This document shows positions 21,989 to 35,026 of a stretch of 64,000 nucleotides of DNA, one piece after another. The notes beneath the pieces were generated by a model that did not search any database, was not told the origin of the DNA, and worked only from the letters and a program-made list of their open reading frames with translations. Positions within the stretch are counted from its first letter, which is position 1. Each line of letters begins with the position of its first letter. Position numbers and translations under genes: made by a program. The DNA is from Mytilus trossulus (lineage: Eukaryota; Mollusca; Bivalvia; Mytilida; Mytilidae): positions 36,677,383 through 36,741,382 of the forward strand of contig NC_086386.1 in assembly GCF_036588685.1 (NCBI RefSeq), given 5' to 3'.

Positions 21989-24604
21989 TTATTATTGTTT
22001 TTCTTTGTTATCACATAGCATACGAAGTTACTTGACCTATTGCCTTCACATGGTTTCTGGTATTGTCGTCTGTTTATCGTCGTGAACATGGTCATTTAAA
22101 CTTTCAAACTTATGCGCCAAATATAACTTAACTTTACAAAATTATTTCTACGGAATTGCAGTTTAGAATTGTATTCCGGGATTTGATCTATCAACGTACA
22201 TGAGTGTTCTTGCTAAAAATAGAACAAAGTGAATGATTTAAAGTTTTTGTCTCGCCTTGTTAAAAGCGGAAAAGCAAGACTTGGACTTTTTGTTTCCATC
22301 TGCGGTGGCGGCGGTGGCAGCGGTGATGGTGGTGGCGTCAATGATGTATTAGTTTGAGACTAGTTACCTTTGAAATATGTACAATTGTGGTGAAACAAAA
22401 GTAAATAGAGAGAATCTTCCAGAAGTAAAAGTAAAGGTTATCCAATATTATAACATGGACGAAACCATTAATTCTGCAATTATTGCAGCTGTTGTCCTTG
22501 ACAGACGACTTTAACTTTTTTTTGTACTTTTGCAGAAAATAAGAAAAAAGAAGTCAACATTAAAACTTATTGAAGCTAAATGACATTTTTTAGTTGTCAC
22601 GTTAACTTAGATACATTTGGAGACATGAGCAAACCTCGCTGCTTTAATACATTCTGTTAAAACAAGTTTTCTCTAACAAGCATATCCACATTCACATGAA
22701 TATAGTTTTTTATTTAATATCATCTAGAAATAATCTTTTGTCTTATTATTTCTTTTATCACTGTGTGGTGCACGCATATTCTTTTGCGCGTCATTACATT
22801 TTCTGTCTTCTTTTATATCAGACATTTTAGCCAATTGAGGTAGATGTATAGCTGATGATTGGTTTATTTCAAGGCTGGTAAATAAATACAACAGTAGTAT
22901 CCGATGTTCAAAATGCATAAATTGATTGAGAAAAAATAAATCCGGATTTCAAACTTAAAGGGAAATCACACTATTTAAACTACTAATAATAATTCAATTA
23001 AATTTTGCATGTAGACAGCTCATACTTATTACAATATTTTAGGGGGGAAAAAAATTGGGGTCACCGATGTTGTTTTCGAGATATGACGTCATCAAAAATT
23101 AAAGAATTGCGTTATACCGTAATATAGAAATAGCGCTCAAAAATGCTAAAAGAAGGCAAAATTATTCAAAAACGATGTTTAACTGGTAAAACTAAAACAG
23201 TCAATTGTAAATTTTATCTTGTACACATTTATTTTTCTCAGTTTCCTTATTTTTAAGGCCCTTTTACATTTCCCGCCATTTTTAATTGCCATTTATTATA
23301 GATTTTTCTTGAAATAAAAAAAATCTACTAATGTTTTTTCCTTCAAACTTCTGCATTAGTTGCAGCCTCAGGGGAGATTTTAAAAGCATAAATAAAAAAG
23401 GGGGGTCACCGATGTTTAAAATCCGCTACAATGGAAATAATCTTATTATCGATTTTTGGCGAGAATTATAACTTTTTCTCCATAGCAGCATTTATTGCAA
23501 TGCTTTGAACTATTGGGTTAAACCTTTTTACTAAAAAATTATAATATGTTTTTATTTTATTTATAGTATTAATGAATATTTTTGTTTAGATATTTTGATT
23601 ATTCATTATTAAACATACAGTAACAGTTTATTAAAAAGTAATTGTCAAAGTTGGAGTCATCTAAATTTTTAATTGCATTTGTTGTATAGGAAAAACTAAT
23701 GTGTGCATCATGCCGTATTACAGAATTAATTTACGGCATGCAGATTTAGAATCTTCTACTTCGGAAAATTTAGGGTATCTGGGCTGAAAAGTAACACGTT
23801 CCATTTATACTACAAACAGAATAAATTCACCAACTTGTCCATTGCAATGGGAATATAAAACCCGAAATGCCGTGTTTAAAAAGTCACAAACTCGGCACTT
23901 TAAAAAAGCCCTCAATGACACCGTTTCGGTAGAAATTTAAAATTGGCTAACATTTCTGTTAATACACAACGCCCCATAATCGAGCCAAATTAAGTTCGAG
24001 TTCCAGTTAAATTTTGAGTTATACTGTTAGATAGAATAAAAATTCTGGTAAGAGTTTAAATTTTGAGATCCGATGAAATTAAGAATAAGAATGTGGTTTC
24101 TATTTTCTGTTGGTGCACCTCTTTTTGTTTGAATGTATATTCTTTCATTGTGGTAAATGCACCTATTTTTGCCAATACTGATTAATGAAAAGGGGGGGGG
24201 GGTTATAAAAAAACTGGATGTCCTTTTCAGTCACGGTAGGGATCCGACAATCTCCCTTTATCCTGTCGACAGTGGTCACATTAAGTGACCTAAACTCGAA
24301 CCTACATCTAAACTTTTATTTCTATTTTTTTCTATTTTTTTCATTTTTTTTATTTTTTTCTTGATTTTTGCAAAACTTTCAGTGGCAAATATTAGATGAA
24401 CATCATCACAAACATTAGTCTATATGAGTGGAATATTCTTTCACCAGACGGACCATTAATGTGTTTGTTACAGTTTAGCAGTACTCTGTAAGACATGAAT
24501 ATATCTCTACATAAGTACATGTGTGTGTGTGTTAAATATTTCTCTTGTTTTAGACTGGTAAAGCCAAATGTATAGTATGTGTTGAAGTATTATATATATA
24601 TATA

Positions 24605-25390
24605 TCCGCCCGGTTACGGGACGTATTATGGTATACATCTGTCCGTCCGTCCCGTCGTCAACATGTCGGACATTAACTCAAAAACTCTTTAACCAATTGG
24701 CATAAATCTGGTGAATTGATTATATCTATTGACGTGAGCTCCCTTTCTTCTTCTTTTTTATGGATTTTGGGTTTACGTTTCCGAGTTATAGGGTTTTATT
24801 CATTAAAAAAAAGGGGATTTTCCAGTTTTCGGAGAATTATAACTCAATAACGCTTTCATCAATTCTCATACAACTTTGATAAATTGTTTATATCTGTTGA
24901 TGTACATACCCTTTTGATTTTCATAAATTCTAATATGACATTGAGAAGTAATGAATCTCTCTGAAATTGTACCACAAAATTCCATATCACCAATGAAAGG
25001 CTGAAATTGATTTAAGGGGTACATGTAAATGCTCAAAACGTTCAGGAATTAATAGGAGCCACAAACAAGCATTTTACTAAATTTACTATTTTACAATAAC
25101 TTGTGTTTAAGTGTATGGATCTATCTAAAATTGTACTACAAGGTTCAATACCACACAGGGAAGGCTGGGATTGAGTTTGGTGGTAATTATTCCAAGAGGG
25201 GAGGGGGTGAGGTTTTATTTTTTGGGGGCAAATTTTTCGAAATATCTCCAGAAGAAATCTCCAATTGCACAGTATTGCACAACACATTTTTAATATCTTT
25301 GACCACATTTATTTTGTGTCAGAAACCTATATTGTGTCATTTTTTTTTATCACAATCCAAATTTAGACCGTATCAAGCTTGAATATTGTA
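24605..25390 (+). repeat. Dispersed repeat with tandem core
   Basis: Begins 'ccgcccggttacgggacgta' after an (AT)n tract, then degenerate core blocks ('attaactcaaaaactcttt', 'aactcaataacgctttc'). The style is that of the other hairpin-headed repeats. The ORFs on both strands at 25042-25382 are shadows. Confidence 0.5.
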
Positions 25391-26448
25391 TTCAAACTTG
25401 CCCTAACTGTTCAGGGTTCAGAGGCGTTAGATATTAAAGGAACATTTGTGAAAAATGGACGACACTTATATCATTTCTGTCGTCACAATTGAAATAAATA
25501 ACGATATCAAATAAGAATTCACACATTTACGTCCAGTGGCAAGTTAAATGCATATTCAGAACTAGAACATATGAATTCTGACTCTGCTTGGTAAAAACTC
25601 GACAGGCTGAGCCGGATGAATTCTTGTATGAAATGAGATGTTTGATGAATTATATAAACGTGTAGTATAGAAGACTATATTTATGACGTTGCATGCATCA
25701 ATATTTTAAACATGTAGTATAACGTAATCAGAGATCAATATTTTAATTAGATAGGAGAAAACTGTAAGTTGAAACTCATTGTTCTTATATTTACCACCCT
25801 CTTTTGAACAGAAAACTACATATTCCGATAGCTATACGCTAACATGATGGTACTCTTGGTCTATTTGTAACCCCCCCTCCCCCCTCCCCGAAAATATATA
25901 TTACCTATTTTTTTGCCATACATTTTGCCATACATTTTGTCTATTTCGGGTAGCATTTTCATTTTTGCACTGAAGGTCAAGATGAGTCAATAGAATTTTT
26001 TGAAATTAAGAATTCAATTAGATATTGAACATAATATACATCAGAAAATAAAAATAAAATTATGTCACCGACTTCGTTATCGAGAAAATGGTCGGAGGGG
26101 GTACTAACTTATGACTAAGCTTCATTGAATATGCTACATGTATGAAATTCCAACGTTCTTAGTGTTGATTATGCGTGATGATTATGTGTTTTGTATTTGT
26201 AGATCCTTTTTATCATAATGGTCTGGATAGTGGATCATTCATTTATTAATGTTTATTTTGTGTTTCCAATATTTTGTATTCTTTATATCTTAGCAATTCT
26301 GTACAATTCATCATTCAATCTTTTTTTTTTACTTTTATTCTGCAGTATTTGCCAAATATTTTGTTTTCCGCAGGTAAGCCCCAATACAATCTAGAAACTC
26401 GCTAGTACAACATATCAGTTGTAAAAAAAAAATAATAAGTCCATTTAA

Positions 26449-26613
26449 GGAATAACAGTACTGTAGTTGAAGAGTTGCCACCGTCAATTGTAGATTTGAC
26501 GGTCGCAAATGCAGTTTTACTGGCGACGCGTAGTGGAGACAGTAAAACGGAGATTTGCGACCGTCAAATCAAAATTGACGGTGGCAACTCTTCAACTACA
26601 GTACTGTTATTCC
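26449..26613. repeat. 165-bp near-perfect palindrome
   Basis: The left arm starts GGAATAACAGTACTGTAGTT and the right arm ends with its exact complement at 26613. The arms are about 75 bp each with a short centre around GCGACGCGTAG. It lies inside the TTAA-flanked element and is a fold-back (MITE-like) structure with no ORF. Confidence 0.88.
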
Positions 26614-27161
26614 GATTCTAATGCATTACAAAAAGAAAAAAATACGATAAAACTTAAAAAATTGTCTAAATTTGTCAAATAAAAAAAATTCCACGAAACT
26701 TCATGAATGATTTTGGCACAAAGACGTCATGGCTAAACGTGACGTCATACAAATGAAAACTTACAAACTGGAGGTTATTACGTTACCTGTACGCTTCAAA
26801 TTCGAATAAAATTACATTAAAACGGCAAATTCGAGGTAGGTGGTGTTTTATTTTCGATTATATAGTAGTAATCGAACATTTGTTGATTCATCAATTCAAA
26901 ATTGCGGGTCTCTCCTTAGTTACGCCTGGTCAACTGTGGATTTGACGGCAACTTTTAGCCAATGAAAAAAATTGTAACATCCAAATTGCATTAGAATATC
27001 ATTTCTCCTGCTTTAGTGGAACGTACCTTCGAGCGATCGCTTTTTCATATGAATTGGCAACCTTTACGACGGAATCGAAAACGGCGACGTCATAATACAG
27101 TTACGACACTATGGCGGCGCCGAGAGCGATGCGTATAAACAATAGTGTGATTTCCTTTTAA

Positions 27162-28261
27162 ACCGAGGGGAACACATCAAGTATAAGTGGGAAAAAGAAA
27201 TAACACAAACGCTTGTCATATGTGAATGAATTTTGCACCATACGACTACAAAAACATGTCGAAAATAAGGGTGCACAATTAGTACTCATTTGGAAACCCA
27301 TTGTCTCATAAAATATAAATTCTCCAATCTCGACAGCATTTTGACATAATCTTCTTCAGTGTATTTTCAAATAGAATCAGTGTTGTTCGGATCGTCACAA
27401 AATGATAACTGTTATCATAACCCAAAGCAATTGTTTAACTCATATCGGATTTGTTTAGACTAGTGATAATATGAGCTTTATGTAGTAGTAACTCATGTTC
27501 ATCATTGAAGATTGTATGTTGACTTTTTTATGATTTTGTTTTTCGGGATAGAGGGATGGTTAGATTAGTGAAGTTAGCTGTTTTACTTTGTTACACATAT
27601 CTTATTAATAATGGAAAAAGAGCATATTGTTATGAGCAACTATAATATAGTTTGATCAAATCTTTTCTTAAAATTCAAAAGTGGACGTTGGTCCCATCTT
27701 GTCTCGGTCGCTCAAATCTCTCTACTGTAAAATATGAACATAAGATATTACATTGTTGAGGAACGATCCACTCTTCCAACCTAGCTAAGAGTTGATTTGT
27801 GGCAGATTTGCATTCCTACCTTTGGTTATCTTTTTCATTGATTCTATTGTTATGATTTTAATTTATGTAACGTAGTATAATTTTATACTTTTTCAGAACT
27901 GATTTGCTAAATGTTTTTTTGCACAAGTATTTCATTTTCCATTTTATCGTTAAAATGGACTTTTTTAGTTTTTGTATTATTTAATTATTATTGAGCCAGA
28001 CATAGACATCGTACTATCATTCAATATATCAAATACAATTGCCCTTTTGATTTTAGTATCTAATAAACTGACAAAACCATGAAACTTAACAAATTAAGAT
28101 CGATGAATAAAGAAAAAGAGGTCAACATCATTTAGGAAATATACAGACCGACATGTACACCTAACACGACATGCAGTGGCCCTATAGATACAGGTATATC
28201 AGCAAAAGGTCAAACCACATAAAATAAACATTACCCAGTGATGCATGATAATAAGGCCCAG
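27162..28261. other. No gene seen
   Basis: AT-rich intergenic sequence. I find no splice-bounded open frame and no recognisable repeat. Confidence 0.4.
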
Positions 28262-28460
28262 GTTAGTTGATAGTTATCAAAGGTACCAGGATTATAATTT
28301 AGTACTCTAGAAGCGTGTTTCGTCTACATACGACTCATCAGTGACGCTCATATCAAAACTGTTTTAAAGCTAAACAATTTCAAAGTTGAAGAGCATTGAG
28401 GATCCTAAATTCCATAAGGTTGTACCAAATACGGCTAAGGTAACCTATGCCTAGTCGAAA
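28262..28460 (-). repeat. Dispersed repeat B copy, long
   Basis: Reverse copy starting at 'gatagttatcaaaggtacca' and continuing with 'gttgaagagcattgaggatc', a part also seen at 50090-50180. Confidence 0.8.
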
Positions 28461-30050
28461 ATATACATCTTACAATCATTACTTACATTGTACTCTAAAG
28501 ATTAACGAATCTGTGGTACGTACTTGACTACGCAACTAAACCTTGATCAATAAAATAAGGCACAGTCGAGGTCTGAACATAGCAGAATATTTTGAAATGC
28601 TTAATTAGGATCATCGATTTAAAATTTTATAATGGGGATAAAAATGAGCAATGAAAATTATAAATACACAATAAAACAATACCATTTTTTTCATAAGAAA
28701 ATGAAACTTATGAAGGACGGACAAGTGGACTGATATTGCTTTAATAATTCATCTAGTCTGTGTGGTGTTATGAGATAATAAGATTCAATGGTATTAAACA
28801 ATAATAGCCCAATTCATCATCAACAAAAGAAACCCAAGTTAGTCATGCAATTCTAGTTTTTTCTAAACCAATAACAAATATAAATTATCATATATTTGAA
28901 GAATGATTTGAACGACTCGATAACATCAGATCTTTCATGATCCTTAAAATGTTCACGATCTTCAAAATGCGGTACATGATCTTTCACAATCCAAAATATC
29001 AAGTTTGTGTAAATATTTCTTTTTTTCTTGCCGAGGTTCTGATTATACTTACACATAATATCTTTCAAAACCACTTGATTCATTCAATTTAAATGTATTG
29101 ATATTTTTTGATAAAAAAAATCCTGTTTTTTTACATTTTTGATATCATTGTTATGTCAAGGAGCAATCTGTCTTTTGAAGTTTCGTAAAAATGATTAAGT
29201 TTAAATCTGGATTTTCCTCGCATACCACTTATAATGTTCAACCATTTTGACAGACAGCAAAGATTTTTATAAAGGAGTAGGTCCAGTAAGGGCCGATTCT
29301 GGCCTGAAATCTCAGGTTCATATAATGAACAATTTTAGACACGTTTCAAACACTTTTAGTGTCTAGTTCGGTCGATTCAATTTGTTTATGTGAAAGCTTT
29401 GAACTGATAACGAAAGACATTACAGACGCTCAAATTCAAGCTAAAATATGAAAAATCTATCAAATATGCCATAATGTCATTTTCAGATGTTTTTTTTATC
29501 AAAAATGAAGGTGGTCGAATCCGTGTTCATTCTCAATCTTTACATATGTTACAGGTATATAGTATCAACAAATACAACTTACATTTAAATATCATGAATG
29601 AGCACAAATGCGGCCACTTCCATTTAGATGGAAACCGTCTTGAATTTAACTAAAAGGCTTAAATTGTGAAGATTCCAGTAATTTAGCATGACTTAATGAT
29701 GCTAGTTCCCGTTATATGCGCCTTGTATTGTCAAAATCAGCATATATGTATGTAGCAGAAGTATTCTACCTTCCAATTAAAAGCTAAAAGCCTACATTTT
29801 AAGAACTTTGTAAAACTGCTATCTTTTGGAACCAAAAAGAGGTTGACTAGTTATTGACCTTGCATATGTTTTCTGGGTTATATTAAATTCACGATCCGGT
29901 ATCAGAGCTTTCACAATCAAGTCTCAATATTTAACCACTGTTTGGTATTCATTCACGATCATTACTCTCAATAAACCGAAGGACACATGTAAACATAGTA
30001 AATTTTAATCAATCAAAAATAATTAAAAACTTTAACAGTACGAGTAGACT
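28461..30050. other. Intergenic, repeat-like, no gene
   Basis: The part from about 29270 ('ggagtaggtccagtaaggg') to 29900 resembles a dispersed repeat I remember from bivalves. I have no second copy here to prove it. The ORF at 28853-29083 (-) is not protein-like. Confidence 0.35.
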
Positions 30051-31325
30051 GCACCATATGGACATTTCCGACAGTCATTTACATAATCGGTCTTTCACAT
30101 TATTTCTTGTACAAGTATTACCGAAAAAAACGTTACGTTAGGATTGCATAATTCGCAAAGGGCAATAAATGAACTCTAGTTTAAGATTGTATATTTCTCG
30201 TTTTATTTTTCAATTGAATATTTCTTGTTTTTTTAATGTATGTAATCTATATTTTACTACATATTCTTTAATACAATGTTTCTTTATTTAAAATACCCAA
30301 CTAGATTATATATTTCAGTTATTTACAACTTAAAACGATGCCTGTCAAAAAACTGCGAAAGATTATACATGTTTATACCGCACTCGTTCTATTTGAGCAG
30401 TCAAAATGCGTCAATCGTATATTTCCATGTCATATACAGTCACTGACATGATATCACTTTTCCTCATGAATATTTAAATAGAAATTGCCGAAATGATAAT
30501 TAATTATTTATACAAACTATTCAACCTGTTCTTGATTTAAGTGTATACAACGATTTAACCCTATATTATTTATTTTGCAATTTATATAAAAAAAACATAT
30601 TTCACTTATTAATATTTTGGTCTGCAAACTATGAATCATTATGTTTTATGCTTATTGTTGATAATTTAGTTTATTTAGTTAATTTAGCACCATATGGACA
30701 TTTCCGACAGTCATTTACATAATCGGGCTTTCACATTATTTCATGTACAAGTATTACCGAAAGAAACGTTACGTTAGGATTGCATAATTCGCAAAGGGCA
30801 ATAAATGAACTCTCCTTTAAGATTGTATATTTCTCGTTTTATTTTTAAATTGAATATTTCTTGTTTTTTAAGGTATGTAATCTATATTATTCTAGATATT
30901 CTTTAGTACAATGTTTCTTTATTTAAAATTTAAAATACCCAACTAGATAATATATTTCAGTTATTTACAACTTAATCCGATGCCTGTCAAAAAAATGCGA
31001 GAGATGATAGTTGTTTATACCGCACTCGTTTTATTTGAGGAGTCAAAATGCGTCGACCGTATATTTCCATGGCATATACAGTCACTGACATGATATCACT
31101 TTTCCTCATGAATATTTAAATAGAAATTGCCGAAATTATGATAAATTATTCATACGACCGACCTATTCAACCTGTTCTTGTTTTAAATGTATTTTGAACG
31201 ATTTAAACTTATACTATTTTCTTTTGCAATTTATATGAAAAACATATTTCACTCGTAATTATTTTTGGTCTGCAAACTTTGACTCATTATGTTTTATGCT
31301 TATTGTTGATAATTTAGTTCATTTT
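30051..31325 (+). repeat. 636-bp tandem duplication
   Basis: 'gcaccatatggacatttccg' starts at 30051 and again at 30687, and the two units can be followed through to about 31325. A third, partial copy of the second half lies at about 31668-31980. It is non-coding. Confidence 0.85.
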
Positions 31326-31506
31326 CATACTAATTCGTTCACCATCGATTGCGAATTTACAGGTAATGTACATTTCACCGTGTTGCTTATTTCACCGCCT
31401 GCATTATATGAGGCCTTTTTTATATAAAAGGGGGAAGTTTCCCAATAATTAAATCAAATGATAAAATTTAGACATTAAACAACATTTGATTTTTTGTTTT
31501 ATATTG

Positions 31507-31663
31507 CAGTATAAAGACAATAATAGTGCATTGACTTGACATATCAACGATATGAATATTCGGCCCAAAACGGGGAAAAGGCTCGGCAGAGCCTCGCATT
31601 TCTCCGTTTCTACGCTTCATCCTTATATCGTTGATATGTCAAGTCAATGTACTTTTATTGTCT
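31507..31663. repeat. Fold-back element, copy 1
   Basis: The left arm contains GACTTGACATATCAACGATA and the right arm its complement TATCGTTGATATGTCAAGTC. The arms are about 38 bp, around a C/G-rich centre with a smaller hairpin (GGCTCGGCAGAGCC). It splits two partial copies of the 636-bp unit. Confidence 0.8.
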
Positions 31664-32754
31664 ATTTATACCGCACTCGTTCTATTTGAGCAGTCAAAAT
31701 GTGTTGACTGTATTCGATATCACTTTTCCTTATGAATATTTAAGTAGAAGTTGCAGAAATAATATTTGATTATTCAAACGACATATTCAACCTGTTCTTG
31801 TTTCCGATGGCTGAAACGACTCATTCTTGTTTCTTTTACAATTATTGGAAAAACATTATGTCATTTGTTAACATTTTGTGTTTGCAACCTATATATAATT
31901 ATGTGTTATGCTTATGGTTGATATTTTATTCCATACTCAAACGATTTCGTTCACCATCGAGTGTGTGTTTCAACAGGTAACTGTATATTTCCCCGCGAAC
32001 ATGATATGAGGTCTTTTTGAAGGGGATTTCACCCAATATTTAAATCGAAAAAATAACCGTTAGGTTCCACTAAAGTCAAAATATAGGACATTACATAATC
32101 GTCTTAACTTTGCCTTATTTCTTAACGTAAAATGCATAAATTCCTTAAATATGGAATACATATATATTCAATTAAACAAACTTAACATATAAATTGTAAA
32201 TAAACTTGAATTTTTTGTGTTATTGTCAAAAAGGCTTGTGGGATGAGCACTTAATTTTCCAAAAAATCTGGAGGCCTCTGAGATGACTTGATTTGTTTTA
32301 AATAGGTATGAACGAATATTGTAACATGTAATGCAGTACAAGCTGATGTTTATTTGTCACACAAATATGTTTTAATGCCATTTGTCAACTTTCTCTATTG
32401 TATCTTCAAAATTTGTTCACTCAGATCCATAAAATTAACTGAAACTCGTAAATCAAAAACCTTTTCTTAAAAATCAACATTCGCTTCTTCTGCATTACAT
32501 GTAATAATTTTCAAATTTAGTGTTCACCGCAAAAACCGGTTTGACCATAACACAAAAATTTCAAGTTAACTTACATTTTACACAGTGTGTTTGGTTAAGT
32601 GTGTTTAAATGAACATATTTTTCCAAAGTTTAGGACTTTATTCAGTTTATTTTGAGAAATACAGACAAAGTTAAGATGTTTCTGTAGTGTGTTATATTTT
32701 GACTTTAGTGAAACCTTAACGCATTAAACAACAATTGCAAATTATTTTTTAGAT

Positions 32755-32915
32755 TGCAGTTTAATGACACTAATAGTGCATTGACTTGACATATCAACGA
32801 TATAAGGATTCGGTCCGAAACGGGGTAAAGCTCGGCACAGCCTCGCATTTGCCCGTTTCGTAGCTTCATCTATATATCGTTATATATCAAGTCAATACAC
32901 TATTATTGTCTATAT
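32755..32915. repeat. Fold-back element, copy 2
   Basis: Same arms and centre as copy 1 (GACTTGACATATCAACGATA on the left), somewhat decayed on the right. Confidence 0.8.
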
Positions 32916-33055
32916 CTTACACTCAGCTTCAAAAGCAGCAATTATCGCTATTTAACTAAGTTTAGTCATGGACAATATTCCGATTATTATTGCATTCGAT
33001 TAAACAATAATAGATATATTTTATGAAAACCTTTTGTAATGTTTTAAGCCGTTTA

Positions 33056-33224
33056 ATAAACAATATGTTTTGTAAACTGTTGATTGGACAATCTTTAATA
33101 AACAGTATGTTTTGTAAACTGTTGATTGGACAATCTTTAATAAACAATATGTTTTGTAAACTGTTGATTGGACAATCTTTAATAAACAATATGTTTTGTA
33201 AACTGTTGATTGGACAATCTTCTC
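33056..33224 (+). repeat. 42-bp tandem repeat, 4 copies
   Basis: 'atgttttgtaaactgttgat' starts at 33065, 33107, 33149 and 33191. The period is a multiple of three, which leaves open frames on both strands. Nothing suggests that either is a gene. Confidence 0.9.
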
Positions 33225-33250
33225 CGAGCTTTCAAACTGTACACTTTTGA

Positions 33251-34780
33251 AAAAAAATGTATATTCTGTATACGCTCTTGCGTTTAAAGCAGCCGCAGCG
33301 TCGATTATATACTAACAGATTTTAATGTAACCCATACCGAAATTTACGGGGTTACATGTATATAAGGAAAGTTATACTATATGTTTTAGAACAGAAAACA
33401 AAATGTACCATATGGATAATAGAAAAAAATGACAACACTATCGCCAACAAGCAGTACACAAAAATGAAATAACGTCTAACTAGATACTACACAGAGAAAA
33501 GAAATGATGATTAAAAGTCCAGACCTACCAATATACTGTCGGAGAATAAATCTGCACTGGATGATGATAAGTTTTAATCATGTAGAATCATTTTGCTCAG
33601 GTTTAGAAGTTATATTCTGCTTATATAGCAATATGAACTTTTTAAACATAAAATATTACCAAATCCTCGAAATGTTGAAACATCTTTTTAATACTTTTGA
33701 AGGGTTTGAAGAGTTTACTCGACTTGTTAGTAATTGTTCGATTTAACTGTTACTTTTCTTTAAAGCTCTTTTTGTAGCCCCACCCCTGTTTCAATTTTTA
33801 AAGAATTTGAAAACAAGACTTGAATTATTGTCAGCTTAGTACTCTATGTGCATGTTTTCTGACACGTTTGAAATAATTGCATTCCATCTAATGTTTTAAT
33901 GTATATTCAGACAGCCGTGTAATAACAATTATTTGCTTATTAATTAGCATGTTTAAAAAAAACAGAAAGAAATGTTTAAAAGTGCAACACACGGTATTTT
34001 AGGACAAGAAATCAATTTTCTTACACTTTTAAAATTCAAATGTAGGGAACAATTACATGCAAAGGAAATCAATATAGTTGACGCAGCAATGAAAAATTGT
34101 TACAAAGAATAATAAATATGAAATTGGTTGTCCCAATAGCGGGTTAAACATATTTCATTTGCAAAGGTAGCCAAAGGGATTGGACACAAGTTATAGTGAC
34201 ATTAGTGACGTCTTCTCCTAATTGTGGTTCACTTCTTTGCATTGAGTCTCAAACTACATATACAGAAATCTTGGTAAGAATATAGTCTTAGATGCATGAT
34301 TGTTTTATTAGTTGTTAGTGGCTTTGAACTAGTAACTGCGAGTACTCTCAGATCTGTACTTATTATATTTTTGTTGTTAGGATATACAACTACCCGGTCA
34401 CGTCTACTCTGTTTTTTTTTTGTTAGATGTATTTTTATTTGTATTCATTTGCTGAGTTATGCCCGTTTGAAAGGATTTGTATAGTTTGCTCTTATATTAC
34501 ACTGTTACACCACTGTTTTAGGTTAGGCGGAGGATTGGAATCCCGCTAACATGTTTAACACCGCCACATTCTTTATGTATGTGCCTGTCCCAAGTCAAGA
34601 GCCTTTAATTCAGTTGTTGTCGTTTGTTGATATTTTAATAAACTCAAACAGTGCTGATAATGGTCTGCTAATTCAAAGATGTAGGGTAGGGTAGATAAAA
34701 AGACGAGAAACATTATTTTTGTTTTATTATTTAAAGTTACATTGAATTTATTTCACAAATTAGAATCAAAACAATTTTGT
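33251..34780. other. Intergenic, no gene seen
   Basis: AT-rich. A decayed piece related to repeat E lies at about 34520-34625 ('aacatgtttaacaccgccac'). The ORFs at 33504-33746 and 34296-34484 have no recognisable features. Confidence 0.4.
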
Positions 34781-34801
34781 TTTGCGCAATGATCCGTTTG
34801 T

Positions 34802-34814
34802 TCCGTAATATAAG
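34802..34814 (+). promoter_or_regulatory. Possible core promoter of WSC gene 1
   Basis: TCCGTAATATAAG lies 137 bp before the ATG. The identical 13-mer lies 144 bp before the ATG of the paralogue (44011-44023). The AATATAAG part could serve as a TATA box. Confidence 0.4.
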
Positions 34815-34938
34815 AGACACATATTTTTTTCACTGTTTATTTATAACAAAAATTATAAAAATTGATCTCGCTTCGAAATCATAACAAGGCATCAACACAA
34901 TTGAACATTTGATGATTTCAGAAAGTGTTAGTACAACA

Positions 34939-35026
34939 ATGAGGATTACGCTACTTCTTCTTATCTGCAGTCTGACAATAGTTAATGTGGATGCCTTTGA
35001 CTTTATGCGAATGGGGCATTATCTAG
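34939..35026 (+). CDS. WSC gene 1, exon 1 (signal peptide)
   Basis: 29 codons plus one base. The donor GTAACA is shared with the paralogue. A strong hydrophobic core follows MRIT. Confidence 0.87.

Larger units (their letters stand above)
22955..27161. mobile_element. 4.2-kb element with TTAA flanks and terminal inverted repeats
   Basis: Left end (22955): TTAA then AGGGAAATCACACTATT. Right end (to 27161), read in reverse: TTAA then AAGGAAATCACACTATT. So about 17 bp of inverted repeat with one mismatch sits directly inside TTAA on both sides. TTAA target duplication is the mark of piggyBac-type elements. I find no transposase ORF, so this would be a non-autonomous or decayed copy. It contains a 165-bp palindrome and pieces of other repeats. 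Confidence 0.5.

Noticed and set aside
32962-33250. 75-aa frames on both strands
   Set aside because: Both come from the 42-bp tandem repeat.
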